Below, piece by piece: positions 1-7,932 of a stretch of DNA of 15,376 nucleotides. Made by a program: the position numbers and the translations under genes. The notes under the pieces were generated by a model. That model saw only the letters and a program-made list of their open reading frames with translations. It did no database searches and had not been told where the DNA came from. Position 1 is the first letter of the stretch. Every line of letters starts with the position of its first letter. This stretch comes from JALGVA01 sp964617715 (GTDB lineage Bacteria > Armatimonadota > Zipacnadia > Zipacnadales > UBA5352), in contig CAZTZN010000113.1 in assembly GCA_964617715.1 (NCBI GenBank), forward strand, positions 1 to 15,376, given 5' to 3'.

Positions 1-19
1 CAGGCGACCGGCCCCTCCG

Positions 20-52
20 AACGGCAAACGGCGACGGCAACGGCAAACGGCG
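20..52. repeat. Short direct repeat, two copies of a 14-base unit
   Basis: The 14-base unit AACGGCAAACGGCG occurs at 20-33 and again at 39-52, a period of 19 bases, with a partial ACGGCA unit between. It lies upstream of the arsenate reductase gene in non-coding sequence. It is probably low-complexity slippage DNA; its position far from the gene start and the lack of dyad symmetry argue against a classical repressor operator. The rest of 1-132 shows no gene that I can support. Confidence 0.5.
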
Positions 53-132
53 GACGGGTCAGGTGACTGCGCGGTCCGGCGCCATGCAGCACCTGTGAGG
101 CGGGGCGGCGGTCCACGCGAGAGGAGCGGCGG

Positions 133-591
133 ATGTCCGGGAAGACGAAGGTTCTGTTCCTGTGCACCGGCAACTCATGCCGCAGTCAGATGGGGGAGGG
201 CTTCCTGCGCGAGCTGGGAGCAGGACGCTTCGAGGCGCATTCGGCGGGGACGGAGATCGCGGAGCAGGTGAACCCGCTGGCCGTGAGGGCGATGGCCGAG
301 GTGGACATCGACATCTCGCGGCAGCAGCCGAAGCACCTGGCGGTGTATGACGACCACCGGTTCAACCTGGTCATCACCGTCTGCGATGACGCGCGCCAGG
401 CCTGCCCGATGTTCCTGGGCGCACGCGAGAACGTTCACTGGTCGCTGGAAGACCCGGCGCAGGCTCAGGGGGATGACGAGGAGCGGATGTCCGTCTTCCG
501 CGCGATTCGCGACGAGATCCGGCGCCGCGTCGAGCATCTGCTCGCCACGGGCGAGGCGCTCAACGATGAGGGCGATCCGGTGCGGCTGTGA
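133..591 (+). CDS. arsC: Arsenate reductase, thioredoxin-coupled type (low-molecular-weight tyrosine phosphatase fold)
   Basis: Predicted cytoplasmic enzyme of 152 residues that reduces arsenate to arsenite with electrons from thioredoxin. The phosphate-binding loop is at the N terminus: CTGNSCRS, with nucleophile Cys11 and Arg17 (C-x5-R). The redox relay cysteines Cys84 and Cys91 (VCDDARQAC) match the Cys10/Cys82/Cys89 triad of the Staphylococcus pI258 enzyme, and the general-acid aspartate is Asp107 in the EDPA motif. All catalytic residues are present and the length is normal for the family, so it should be active. The ATG start is supported by GAGGAG at 121-126, six bases upstream. The gene converges on the next one, with 99 bases between the stop codons. 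No arsR, arsenite pump or other ars gene lies to its right; the left side is cut by the window. A plain protein-tyrosine phosphatase is less likely because of the second cysteine pair. Confidence 0.93.
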   Translation: MSGKTKVLFLCTGNSCRSQMGEGFLRELGAGRFEAHSAGTEIAEQVNPLAVRAMAEVDIDISRQQPKHLAVYDDHRFNLVITVCDDARQACPMFLGARENVHWSLEDPAQAQGDDEERMSVFRAIRDEIRRRVEHLLATGEALNDEGDPVRL

Positions 592-690
592 GCGGCCGTT
601 CAGTGCATGAGGTGTGCGGAGGCATGCTCTCCGGCGACGGCGCGGTACCCGGGATCGCGCCTGGCGGCTCCGAGACCTTCGTCGGTCAAC

Positions 691-3030
691 TCACCACGCC
701 AGCGCCGCGAACTCACCCGGCGCCAGCCGAAGCAGCGCACCGTCCGCCATCGCCTCGGGCGCAGGCCCGAAGAGCGGGTGCGCCTCCGCGATGCCCTCGC
801 CGACCAGGCGCACTGAGTGCGGCTGCTCGCGGTCGTAGTTGATGAGCGCGATCATGCGCCCGTCCGGCCCGCGCCACTGCCAGTCGCGGACCGGCTGCAG
901 CGTGTTCTCGGCGGCGACCACGATCTCCCGGCCATCGACCATGACCGTGCGCGGTCGCGCCAACTCGGCCGCGATGGTCACGCCCGCACCGCGCTCGGCG
1001 CCGGCGATGTACCGGCGCAGCACGCGAATCTGCTCCATGCTGAGGCGCAGCGCGTTCATAATCTCGCCGTCGAGCGACTCCAGGCCCACCCACAGGATGA
1101 CCCCGTCGCCGCCTGACAGCGCAGTCGCGAGCAGGTTGATCTGCTGGTCCCACGCGTCAGGGAAGACGCCGGGCACCGCGAGGTCTGAGCCCAGCGTGAA
1201 GGGCATGACCAGCGCCCGGGTGTTCTCGCAGGTCGAGCGGATGAGCGGCTCGAAGTCCACCGGCTCGCGGTAGATCATGGGCGCGTGCAGGAACACGTCG
1301 GGCTCGAAGCGCCGGATGTCCATGCCGCGGTCGGCGTGCCACTGCGTCCACGGGGGCCCGCACACCCCGAAGCGGCAGTCGGGGTCGATCTCATGGATGA
1401 CCGCCGCGTGATTCTTGATGATGCGCTCGTTCTGCCAGGCCCGGAAGCGGCCCCAGGCGTGGTCGGGCAGGCCCTGGATCTCCTGCGGCGTCATCGCCAG
1501 CACCGCGTCGGCGTCGAGGCCCGCGAACTGCGCGAACGCTCGTCGGCAGCGCTCGCAGAAGCATACGTTGAAGACCGGCGGCTCGTAGTTGAGGATCAGC
1601 CACCGCCGGCCCAGCGCCAGCTTGCTCGCGTAGAACTCGCGCAGCCACGAGGCGTGGGGCTCCAGCATCTCCACCTGCACCTGCGGGCAGACGCTGGCGC
1701 GGGAGCTGCGCGCCCCGGTCTCGTCGATCAGCTCCTGGCCCTCGGCCGCCGGGCCGCCGTAGCCGTACCAGGCCCAGGTCCACGCGAACCAGCCCCTGGC
1801 CGCCAGCTCGTCGTCGATGGGCACCATCTCCGGCGCCCAGTAGCTCAGCGCCAGCCCGCCGCGGATGCCCGCGTAGCGCAGCCACTCGAGGATGCGCTCG
1901 CGCCCCGCCTCGGTCGGGTGGCGCAGGGCGCTGGAGTGCTGCGCGTAGAGATCGAAGCCCTCCACCGGCTCGATGGCGCCGCCGAGGTCCTCCACGAGCC
2001 GCGCGGCTATCTCATGTTCGGGCCCGATCTCGCCCGCGTTCTCGCAGGCCCAGCGCCAGGTGAACTGCGCGGGCGCGTCCGGGCCGGGCTCGACGTAGAT
2101 GAAGTGGTAGCGCTCCCAGTTGGGGCCGTCGGGCCTCATCCCGCGCACCAGCGTCTCGCGCCGGATGGGCAGGCGCCACCGCAGCCGCCGCTGCCCGTCG
2201 CGCTCGATGGGCTCGGGCGTGACCTCGACCGGATCGGGCGGCAGGGCGCGCCCGCAGACCACCTCGCCCGCCAGCGTGACTCCCTCGGGCGCCTCGATGA
2301 TCAGATGCGGGTCGGCGATCTCGTCGGCGCGGCCCCACATGAAGGCGGCGACCGGGTTGAGCCGCCCGGGCAGCAGACAGAGCGTGCGGTCCGGGCGGCG
2401 TTGCGCGGGATACCAGACAAGCTGCAGGGGCCAGCCATCATCGGGCGGCGGCACGAGCGCCGCGGTCTGCACGGGCGTGGCCTCTGCGCGGTCAACTTCC
2501 TCGAGGACGATGTCATCGAACCACGCGTAGCCGGTGCACTCCCAGAGCTTGCACTGCAGCTCGCCCCACGTGGTCTCCGGGCGCGTGACGAAGGTCAGCT
2601 CGCGCTCGTGCCAGTCCTGGCTGCCGCGCATAAACCCGGTCATATGCCAGTGGTCGGGCGCGGGCACGCCGTCCTCGTAGAGGATGACGTAAGCGCCCTT
2701 CGCGCCTTCGGTCACCTCGCCGAGCATCACCCGGAGGCGCAGGCGGTAGGCGGTGTTGCCCTTCAGCTCGATGCGCGGGGCGGCCCAGGTCGCGCGCGCG
2801 GTGACGTCTTCAGGGATGTCGCAGCGGATCGACCCACCGTCGGGCGGGGGCTCGGTGCGGTCCCAGGCCCCCGAGCATTTGCCGCGCTGGTTGAGGAAGC
2901 GCCATCCCTCGGGGGTGTCGCCCTCGTCCGGATCAAAGTGCGCCTCGAAGACCGGCTGCGCGCCCGCGACGGTTAGGCCGGTCGGGGCGCAGAGGATGAG
3001 TGGGAAGACAGCCCAACACCAGCTTCGCAT
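691..3030 (-). CDS. Secreted multidomain GH42-like glycoside hydrolase
   Basis: 779 residues. Residues 1-24 are a signal peptide (hydrophobic core about 6-22, AGA before the mature end), so the product is exported. About 27-178 form a carbohydrate-binding-type beta sandwich ending in AWFDDIVLEEV, a usual ending of CBM_4_9-like modules. About 195-350 look like a second beta-rich module, 355-680 a TIM-barrel catalytic region, and 690-779 a C-terminal beta sandwich. In the barrel, NYEPP (481-485) is followed by CFCERCRRAF (490-499). In GH42 beta-galactosidases the acid/base glutamate is likewise followed by a CxCxxC zinc site, so Glu483 is the candidate acid/base; Glu651 (VGLES) is a possible nucleophile. 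GAGGAGGG lies five bases before the ATG. The gene diverges from the phosphatase remnant at 3102 with 71 bases between starts. Seen: motifs and domain-like blocks. Inferred: hydrolase activity. Substrate unknown. Confidence 0.72.
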   Translation of the reverse strand: MRSWCWAVFPLILCAPTGLTVAGAQPVFEAHFDPDEGDTPEGWRFLNQRGKCSGAWDRTEPPPDGGSIRCDIPEDVTARATWAAPRIELKGNTAYRLRLRVMLGEVTEGAKGAYVILYEDGVPAPDHWHMTGFMRGSQDWHERELTFVTRPETTWGELQCKLWECTGYAWFDDIVLEEVDRAEATPVQTAALVPPPDDGWPLQLVWYPAQRRPDRTLCLLPGRLNPVAAFMWGRADEIADPHLIIEAPEGVTLAGEVVCGRALPPDPVEVTPEPIERDGQRRLRWRLPIRRETLVRGMRPDGPNWERYHFIYVEPGPDAPAQFTWRWACENAGEIGPEHEIAARLVEDLGGAIEPVEGFDLYAQHSSALRHPTEAGRERILEWLRYAGIRGGLALSYWAPEMVPIDDELAARGWFAWTWAWYGYGGPAAEGQELIDETGARSSRASVCPQVQVEMLEPHASWLREFYASKLALGRRWLILNYEPPVFNVCFCERCRRAFAQFAGLDADAVLAMTPQEIQGLPDHAWGRFRAWQNERIIKNHAAVIHEIDPDCRFGVCGPPWTQWHADRGMDIRRFEPDVFLHAPMIYREPVDFEPLIRSTCENTRALVMPFTLGSDLAVPGVFPDAWDQQINLLATALSGGDGVILWVGLESLDGEIMNALRLSMEQIRVLRRYIAGAERGAGVTIAAELARPRTVMVDGREIVVAAENTLQPVRDWQWRGPDGRMIALINYDREQPHSVRLVGEGIAEAHPLFGPAPEAMADGALLRLAPGEFAALAW

Positions 3031-3101
3031 GATGGCCCTCCTCGCTCAGATGGTGGGCGAGAGCATTTCGCCGCCCCGCCCGGGGCTCCTGCGACGTCCC
3101 C

Positions 3102-3735
3102 GTGATGCAGGAAGGCCGACCGACGGCACAGGCAAAGCGCGCGCTCTTCCTGGGCTTCGATGCCCTGGTCCAGAACATGGTCGAGAAGTTCCGCGCCGAA
3201 GGCATCCTGCCCAACTTCGACCGGCTGCTCGCGCGCGGCGTGTTCAGCCGCGTCCGGCCGGTGATTCCGGCGCAGACCCCCATCAACTGGACGACGCTCG
3301 CGACCGGGGCGACGCCGGGGACGCACGGGGTCATCCCCGTGGGACTCGCGTGTCCCGGGCAAGGCGCACATCGTCTCGCACCGCGAGGAGGCCTTCAACG
3401 CCGGGCACTGCCGCGCCGAGTATCTGTGGGAGACGGCCGCGCGCGCCGGGATGCGCAGCGTGGTCTTCAACTATGCGGGCTATCCGCCCACTGAGCCGGA
3501 GATGGTGACGCACATCGAGTGGCTGTTCCGGCCTGCGCAGTCATACTTCGACCTCGCGCCGCCGACCAACTATCACAACTGCCCGGAGCCGGACACCAGC
3601 GACCCGATCGAGCCGGCGCCCGCGGAGGGCTGGGAGCACCTGCCCTCCGCGGGCGTCGAGCCGCCGGCCGAGATGGCGGAGATCTTCTCCGGTGAGGTCT
3701 TCATCGCCGAGGAACTCATGCGGATGGAGCTGTAG
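3102..3735 (+). pseudogene. Frameshifted and 3'-truncated type I phosphodiesterase (alkaline phosphatase superfamily)
   Basis: The first frame (GTG at 3102 or ATG at 3105) encodes ALFLGFDALVQNM, with metal-binding Asp20, then QTPINWTTLATG (from about residue 58), with candidate nucleophile Thr59 and Asn62, and GTHGV, all typical of nucleotide pyrophosphatase/phosphodiesterase enzymes. The reading frame then breaks. In the next frame the similarity continues as AHIVSHREEAFNAG, HCRAEYLWETAARAG and VVFNYAGYPPTEPEM, up to TAG at 3733-3735. Removing one C from the CCCC run at 3335-3338 joins the halves as THGVIPWDSRVPGKAH. Even repaired, it would have only about 210 residues and lack the C-terminal metal ligands; relatives are about twice as long or more. 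It stops three bases before the stop of the convergent gene. No clear ribosome-binding site is seen. The frameshift alone could be a sequencing error; the lost 3' end could not. Confidence 0.82.
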
Positions 3736-3738
3736 GCG

Positions 3739-5568
3739 CTATCCGGACCACTCCCCGTGCCAGATCGGGTAGCGTCGGGGGTCGATCGCGATCGCGCTGC
3801 GTTGGTCCGCGAGCCAGGTCTCGTAGGCGGCATCGTCGCGGTAGAAGTATGACTCCTCGCCGCCCGCGATCATCCCCGCCTCGCGCATGTCGTGGTGCAG
3901 CTCAATGAGGTTGTCCCCGAACATCTCCAGCCGCGCGCGCTGTCTGTCGGTCTCCACCTTGGCGAGCGCGTCGAGATAGAGTCGCTCCATCTCGTCGAAG
4001 ATCGGCCGGTGCACCGCGTTGATGACCTCATAGTTGATCTCGTACTGCTCGCCGCGGTACTCGATAGTCTCCGCTTCCTTCCAGCGCGTGAGGGCCTGCT
4101 CCACCAGTGCGTAGAGGTCGCGCATCGATTCCCAGCCGGGCCCGTAGGCGCGCTGCAGCCACTCGTCGAGCGTGGCGTCCACGTCGAGGTCGGCGTCCCA
4201 CATCTGGCGCGCGAGCACGTAGTTTATCGGCGCGCCGCATCCCCACGCGGCGATGCCAACCATGGTCGCGCCGCGGTAACCCGCCTCGTGCGCGATGGGC
4301 AGCTCCATCTTCAGGATGGCGCGCGGCGGCGGGATGATGGCGCCGTTGAAGGAGCGCATCCACACGGTGTAGCTGCCGTAGATCATGTTGGGCGTGAAGC
4401 GCCGCCAGCCCTCGACTACGTCGCTGAACTCGGCGGCGTAGGTGGGCTTGGCAAGGCCCCAGCCGTAGTAGCGCAGGCCGTAGAACACCAGCCAGACGTT
4501 GGGGTGCATCTGTATCGTCTCGGCGGGTGGGTACATGTAGTTGTAGTAGACGTAGCCGGGAAGCTGGCGATCGGGGTAGCGCGCGCAGACGATGCCGGCG
4601 ATGTCGTTGTAGAACTTGAGCACCAGCCGCGAGAACGACGGCCAGCCGTGCGGGTCATCGTCAATGTAGGCCGCGCAGTCCGCGCAGGTGCAGAACGAGC
4701 CGCCATCGCTGGGCGAGATCGAGGCGGAGATGCGCTCGGGGTTCTGCTCGAGCCGGGCCATCACGCCCTGCGCGAAGGCCTGCAGCATCTCCGGGTTGGT
4801 GGTGCAGTACTTGACCGCGGAGTGGCGCGCGGGCACCCAGCGCTCAGTCATGTTCCGCGGGATCGCGCGCCACTCGGGGTGTTCGGCCAGGGTCTCCTCG
4901 GCGATGTAGTCATCCCACGAGTGCCCCCAACTCAGGGCGTAACCGTCGAACTGCTTGCACGGCAGCTTCTGGGTGTGCATCCAGCGCCGCACGAGCTCGC
5001 GATCCTCTAACCACTGCGGCAGCTCCTCACGCACGTCCTGGAGCACGCGGATCTCGAAGTCGGGCGCCTCTTCGATGTCGAGCGCGGCCAACTCCAGCGT
5101 GGCATGGGTCGGGATGTCCTCGCCGACCTCACCGGGCATGAGCCACCGGGCGCCGACGATGCGCTCGAGGAACTCGTAGGCGCCGTAGAGGGTGCCACGG
5201 CTGGTCCAGCCGACCCACTGAGGCCGATCATCGGGGAACTCACGTCCGCAGATGTAGAGGCTGCCGCCGACCGTGCGCATACGGAAGCCGTCGCGCGGGA
5301 GGCCCTCCACGGAGACGCCGGCGGCGTGCGCGGCTTCGTTGTCACCCAGGCAGATCATGGGCGCGGTCGGGGCATCGACGATGGGGAGTTCGGCGCCGGT
5401 CGAGGCCAGCACGATGCGCTGGATCTCCCGCGCGGCAAGCTGCACCGAGGGCGGCGCGTCCGGCGCGTGGTAGATTACCCAGCTACTGCGGCCGCCGTCG
5501 GCCAGAGGCTGAGCAAGCGCGGCCACCGGCGCGATGGCAAGCACGAACACGGCGAGCGTGCGGGTCAT
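3739..5568 (-). CDS. Secreted DUF4838 glycoside-hydrolase-like protein
   Basis: 609 residues from the chosen ATG at 5568, which begins a clean signal peptide (MTRTLAVFVLAIAPVAALAQ). An upstream in-frame ATG at 5685 would read through a palindromic repeat and is rejected. About 28-165 resemble the N-terminal domain of alpha-glucuronidases and GH20-like enzymes, with WTSRGTLYGAYEFLERIVGARW at 121-142. About 170-460 form the DUF4838 barrel, including AEHPEW (228-233), SPSDGGSFCTCADC (285-298) and several aromatic-rich strands such as LPGYVYYNYMYPP (336-348) that could stack on sugars. The C-terminal 460-609 is helical. Cys293, Cys295 and Cys298 form a CxCxxC cluster, a plausible metal site. Members of this family occur in polysaccharide-use loci, but their activity is poorly defined. 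The gene lies downstream of the DUF4091 gene in the same direction, separated by 163 bases that hold a repeat, so it may have its own transcript. Confidence 0.82.
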   Translation of the reverse strand: MTRTLAVFVLAIAPVAALAQPLADGGRSSWVIYHAPDAPPSVQLAAREIQRIVLASTGAELPIVDAPTAPMICLGDNEAAHAAGVSVEGLPRDGFRMRTVGGSLYICGREFPDDRPQWVGWTSRGTLYGAYEFLERIVGARWLMPGEVGEDIPTHATLELAALDIEEAPDFEIRVLQDVREELPQWLEDRELVRRWMHTQKLPCKQFDGYALSWGHSWDDYIAEETLAEHPEWRAIPRNMTERWVPARHSAVKYCTTNPEMLQAFAQGVMARLEQNPERISASISPSDGGSFCTCADCAAYIDDDPHGWPSFSRLVLKFYNDIAGIVCARYPDRQLPGYVYYNYMYPPAETIQMHPNVWLVFYGLRYYGWGLAKPTYAAEFSDVVEGWRRFTPNMIYGSYTVWMRSFNGAIIPPPRAILKMELPIAHEAGYRGATMVGIAAWGCGAPINYVLARQMWDADLDVDATLDEWLQRAYGPGWESMRDLYALVEQALTRWKEAETIEYRGEQYEINYEVINAVHRPIFDEMERLYLDALAKVETDRQRARLEMFGDNLIELHHDMREAGMIAGGEESYFYRDDAAYETWLADQRSAIAIDPRRYPIWHGEWSG

Positions 5569-5574
5569 GTCGGG

Positions 5575-5581
5575 CACCTCC
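5575..5581 (-). promoter_or_regulatory. Ribosome-binding site fixing the DUF4838 start
   Basis: GGAGGTG on the minus strand, six bases before the ATG at 5568. It is a near-perfect Shine-Dalgarno sequence and decides the start in favour of the ATG that opens the signal peptide, rather than the upstream in-frame ATG at 5685. Confidence 0.85.
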
Positions 5582-5600
5582 GCATCAATGCCGTTGTCGT

Positions 5601-5711
5601 CGCCCCCCTCCGGGACGGAGGGGGGCGGAGTTCGCGTCAGCGAACTCGGAGGGAGGCCACTACGGTCGCGACCTGCTGGCCTCACCCCCAGCCCCTCTCC
5701 GTCCCGGAGAG
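5601..5711. repeat. Palindromic intergenic repeat with inverted ends, MITE/REP-like
   Basis: Three perfect hairpins follow one another: 5601-5627 (12-base arms, loop GGA), 5628-5647 (8-base arms GAGTTCGC/GCGAACTC, loop GTCA) and 5695-5711 (7-base arms, loop TCC). The 13-base core CTCCGGGACGGAG at 5608-5620 recurs as its exact reverse complement at 5697-5709, so the block has inverted ends like a miniature mobile element. The segment CTCACCCCCAGCCCCTCTCC beside the right hairpin (5681-5700) resembles GC-rich repeats dispersed between genes in several environmental bacteria (recalled pattern, not searched). It separates the DUF4091 and DUF4838 genes and could also end or stabilise the upstream transcript, although no T run follows on the minus strand. 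Confidence 0.7.
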
Positions 5712-5731
5712 CGGGCTAACGGCGTGCAGGG

Positions 5732-7927
5732 CTACTCGATCTCGCCCAGCGCCTCCAGCACGCGCATGGTCTGCTCGGCGATCACCCAGCGGTGCACCGC
5801 GTAGTCGGCGTGCGACCAGCCGTTGGGGAGCTTGAGCGTGCCGCTCAGGATGCGCGTGCCATCCTCGCGCGTTTCGCGGACGGTCCACTGCGCGGTGTTG
5901 CGCACGCGCGGCGAGTACTGGATCGAGGCGATCAGCCGGTCCAGCTCGGCCTGGGCCGCGCGCGCGGCCTGCTGCGCGGCGACGTTGTCGGACGCCAGCG
6001 CGCGGGCGATGGCCGCGCGCAGCGTGTGCACGTAGCGGTAGTCGTCGATGCCCTCGCGCGCGCCGATCCAGCCGGTTGAGGGGCCGCCGGGCTCGTCGCC
6101 CATGGGCGGGTAGACATGCATCCAGGTGCCCACGGCGTGGTCGTTGTCGTCGTACGGGCTGCCGCGCCAGGACATGTAGGCCCAGTTGAAGCAGCCGTTC
6201 ACCTTCGCCGCAAGCTGGAACCAGCCGGTGACGTAGCGATCGACCTCGGGGCGGTAGGACTCCACGTCGCAGTTGTAGAGCGTGACGATGTGCCCGTCCG
6301 CCTGCGCCGCCTGGACCACCGCCGGCTGGCCGATGCCACCGTTGTAGTTCCACACGTCGGCGAGCGGCCCGGCCACGTCGTGGAAGTAGGCGTCGCCGGG
6401 GCCGTCCTGCTCGGTGCGCAGGCCCGGTATCTGCTTGAGCAGCCTCAGGCAGCGCACATTGCGGTCGCGGGCGACCTGGTCCTGCCAGCCGGGTTCATCC
6501 ACCGGCTGCACGATCACCTCCGGCCAGCCCCGCCGCTGATGCTCGGCCTGCATCGCCCCCCAGAACGCCTGGTAGTGCTCACCCCACTCCTCGCTCTCGA
6601 AGGCGAAATCGCCCGCCATCCCCGCGGCGGCCTGCCCGCTGTCGGAGAGCTGGATGACGGGCATGGGGAAACCCAGCTCGACGTAGGCGTCCATGAAGGC
6701 GGCGTAGAGGGTGCCGTCGAGCGACAGCTCGCAGGCGCCGTCATCGGTCCAGGTGATGCTCTCGGCGGGCACACCGAAGCACAGGCCCACCGAGGTCATG
6801 CCGTGGGCGCGCTGGTCGGCGAGGTCGCCGCGCATCTCGGTAATCCGGCCCTCGTCGTCGGTGGCGAGCCTGGGGCCCTGGTAGTACTCGCCCCAGAACA
6901 TGTCGGTGGGCTCGAGCAGGGCGTAGGGCAGCACGCGCAGGCGCAGGGGCAGCGCGACCGGCTCGCGGCCCGCCGCCGCGATGGTCACGGTGCCCTCGTG
7001 CACGCCCGGCGCCGCGTCCTCGGCCACGCGCAGGTCGATGACCCAGCGCTTGCTGGTCTGCGCGCCCACGTCTACCGCCGCGCGCCGCTCACACAGCACC
7101 GGCATGTCCGCGATGTAGAGGTCCGAGGAGTAGGTCTCGCGCTTGTTCAGGCAGCGCACCGGCAGCACCTCGCCGGTGGCCGGGATGCCGTCGAAGCTCA
7201 CGCGCACCTGTGAGAGGTCCTCGAGCGCGTAGAGCGACAGCGTCGCCGGCTCGTACTCGCCCGGAGTCGCGACGGCATCGATGGTGTCGATGCGTTCCTC
7301 CGCGCGCGGGATGCAGTTGGCGAAGACCACATCGGTGAGGGGGCGCCCGAAGACGATGAAGCCACGCTGCTGCTCGGCGTCGGTGGGAGCAGGCGGCTCG
7401 GCGTCATCGACGTAGTACATGGGCTCGAAGCGATCATCCATCTTCGCCCACCCGAAGTTGTCGAAGTAGAGGGTGCAGTCGGCGCGGGGCATCCGCCGGT
7501 AGAGCAGGATGCGCTCAATCGGCCCCAGGCCCGAGATCCACACCTCGACGTGCGTGGTGTCATCGGCCCTGAGGCTCGTGCCCGCGAACTGGTTGCGACC
7601 GTCCGCAAGGTCGATGCGCCAGCTCAGCGCCACCGGCTCGGGAGCCGGGTTGAAGGCGTCGAAGGACAGCACCTGGTATTGCGTGGTGTCGATGTCGGCG
7701 ATGAGACTGACACCCGGCCAGGTGTCGCGCTCGCTGCCGGGGAAGTCCACGCGCAGCGACCACTCGCCGTCGCTGGCGTGCTCGCGCACGCGCTCCATGG
7801 TTACTCCGCCGGGGGTGAACCGCTCGAGACTCGCCTCATCCTCGAACGAGGTGATCGGCTCGGCAGCGGCCGATGCGCACGCCGTCAGCACCCCCGCCAG
7901 CGCCAGGTACAGACTCGCCCGCGCCAT
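5732..7927 (-). CDS. DUF4091-type glycoside-hydrolase-like lipoprotein
   Basis: 731 residues from the chosen ATG at 7927. The start is set by the signal sequence MARASLYLALAGVLTAC and by a strong ribosome-binding site; an in-frame ATG at 8002 lies inside the previous gene. LTAC with Cys17 fits a lipobox, although AAA-EP shortly after could be an ordinary signal peptidase site. About 25-165 form a carbohydrate-binding-like sandwich ending in CTLYFDNFGWAKMD (151-164). About 190-335 are an Ig-like region (EYEPATLSLYALEDL, then APGVHEGTVTI), as in other DUF4091 proteins. About 340-640 are a TIM-barrel-like region with QPVDEPG (474-480; Asp477, Glu478 possible catalytic residues) and the family's ending GWIGAREGIDDYRYV (619-633). 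The last 90 residues are helical, then beta-rich. It is the last gene of the unit with the kelch-like and GH29-like genes. Export and sugar-related function are likely; the reaction is unknown. Confidence 0.8.
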   Translation of the reverse strand: MARASLYLALAGVLTACASAAAEPITSFEDEASLERFTPGGVTMERVREHASDGEWSLRVDFPGSERDTWPGVSLIADIDTTQYQVLSFDAFNPAPEPVALSWRIDLADGRNQFAGTSLRADDTTHVEVWISGLGPIERILLYRRMPRADCTLYFDNFGWAKMDDRFEPMYYVDDAEPPAPTDAEQQRGFIVFGRPLTDVVFANCIPRAEERIDTIDAVATPGEYEPATLSLYALEDLSQVRVSFDGIPATGEVLPVRCLNKRETYSSDLYIADMPVLCERRAAVDVGAQTSKRWVIDLRVAEDAAPGVHEGTVTIAAAGREPVALPLRLRVLPYALLEPTDMFWGEYYQGPRLATDDEGRITEMRGDLADQRAHGMTSVGLCFGVPAESITWTDDGACELSLDGTLYAAFMDAYVELGFPMPVIQLSDSGQAAAGMAGDFAFESEEWGEHYQAFWGAMQAEHQRRGWPEVIVQPVDEPGWQDQVARDRNVRCLRLLKQIPGLRTEQDGPGDAYFHDVAGPLADVWNYNGGIGQPAVVQAAQADGHIVTLYNCDVESYRPEVDRYVTGWFQLAAKVNGCFNWAYMSWRGSPYDDNDHAVGTWMHVYPPMGDEPGGPSTGWIGAREGIDDYRYVHTLRAAIARALASDNVAAQQAARAAQAELDRLIASIQYSPRVRNTAQWTVRETREDGTRILSGTLKLPNGWSHADYAVHRWVIAEQTMRVLEALGEIE

Positions 7928-7932
7928 GTCGC

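Noticed and set aside
84..98. Mini-frame ATG CAG CAC CTG TGA upstream of arsC
   Set aside because: Four codons with no ribosome-binding site; no evidence for a leader peptide.
639..661. Hairpin GGCGCG/CGCGCC between the arsenate reductase and GH42-like genes as a terminator
   Set aside because: Only six pairs with an 11-base loop and no T run on either side; likely to arise by chance at this GC content.
1285..2976. Long open frame on the plus strand opposite the GH42-like gene
   Set aside because: Antisense shadow in GC-rich DNA: no family-like motif, skewed Arg/Ala/Gly/Val content, no signal peptide or ribosome-binding site, while the minus-strand frame has a signal peptide and recognisable motifs.
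3892..5010. Open frame of 372 codons on the plus strand opposite the DUF4838 gene
   Set aside because: Shadow of the DUF4838 coding sequence, with Val/Arg/His/Gly-rich composition and no recognisable domain.
6116..7213. Open frame of 365 codons on the plus strand opposite the DUF4091 gene
   Set aside because: Shadow frame; the minus strand encodes recognisable family motifs throughout.
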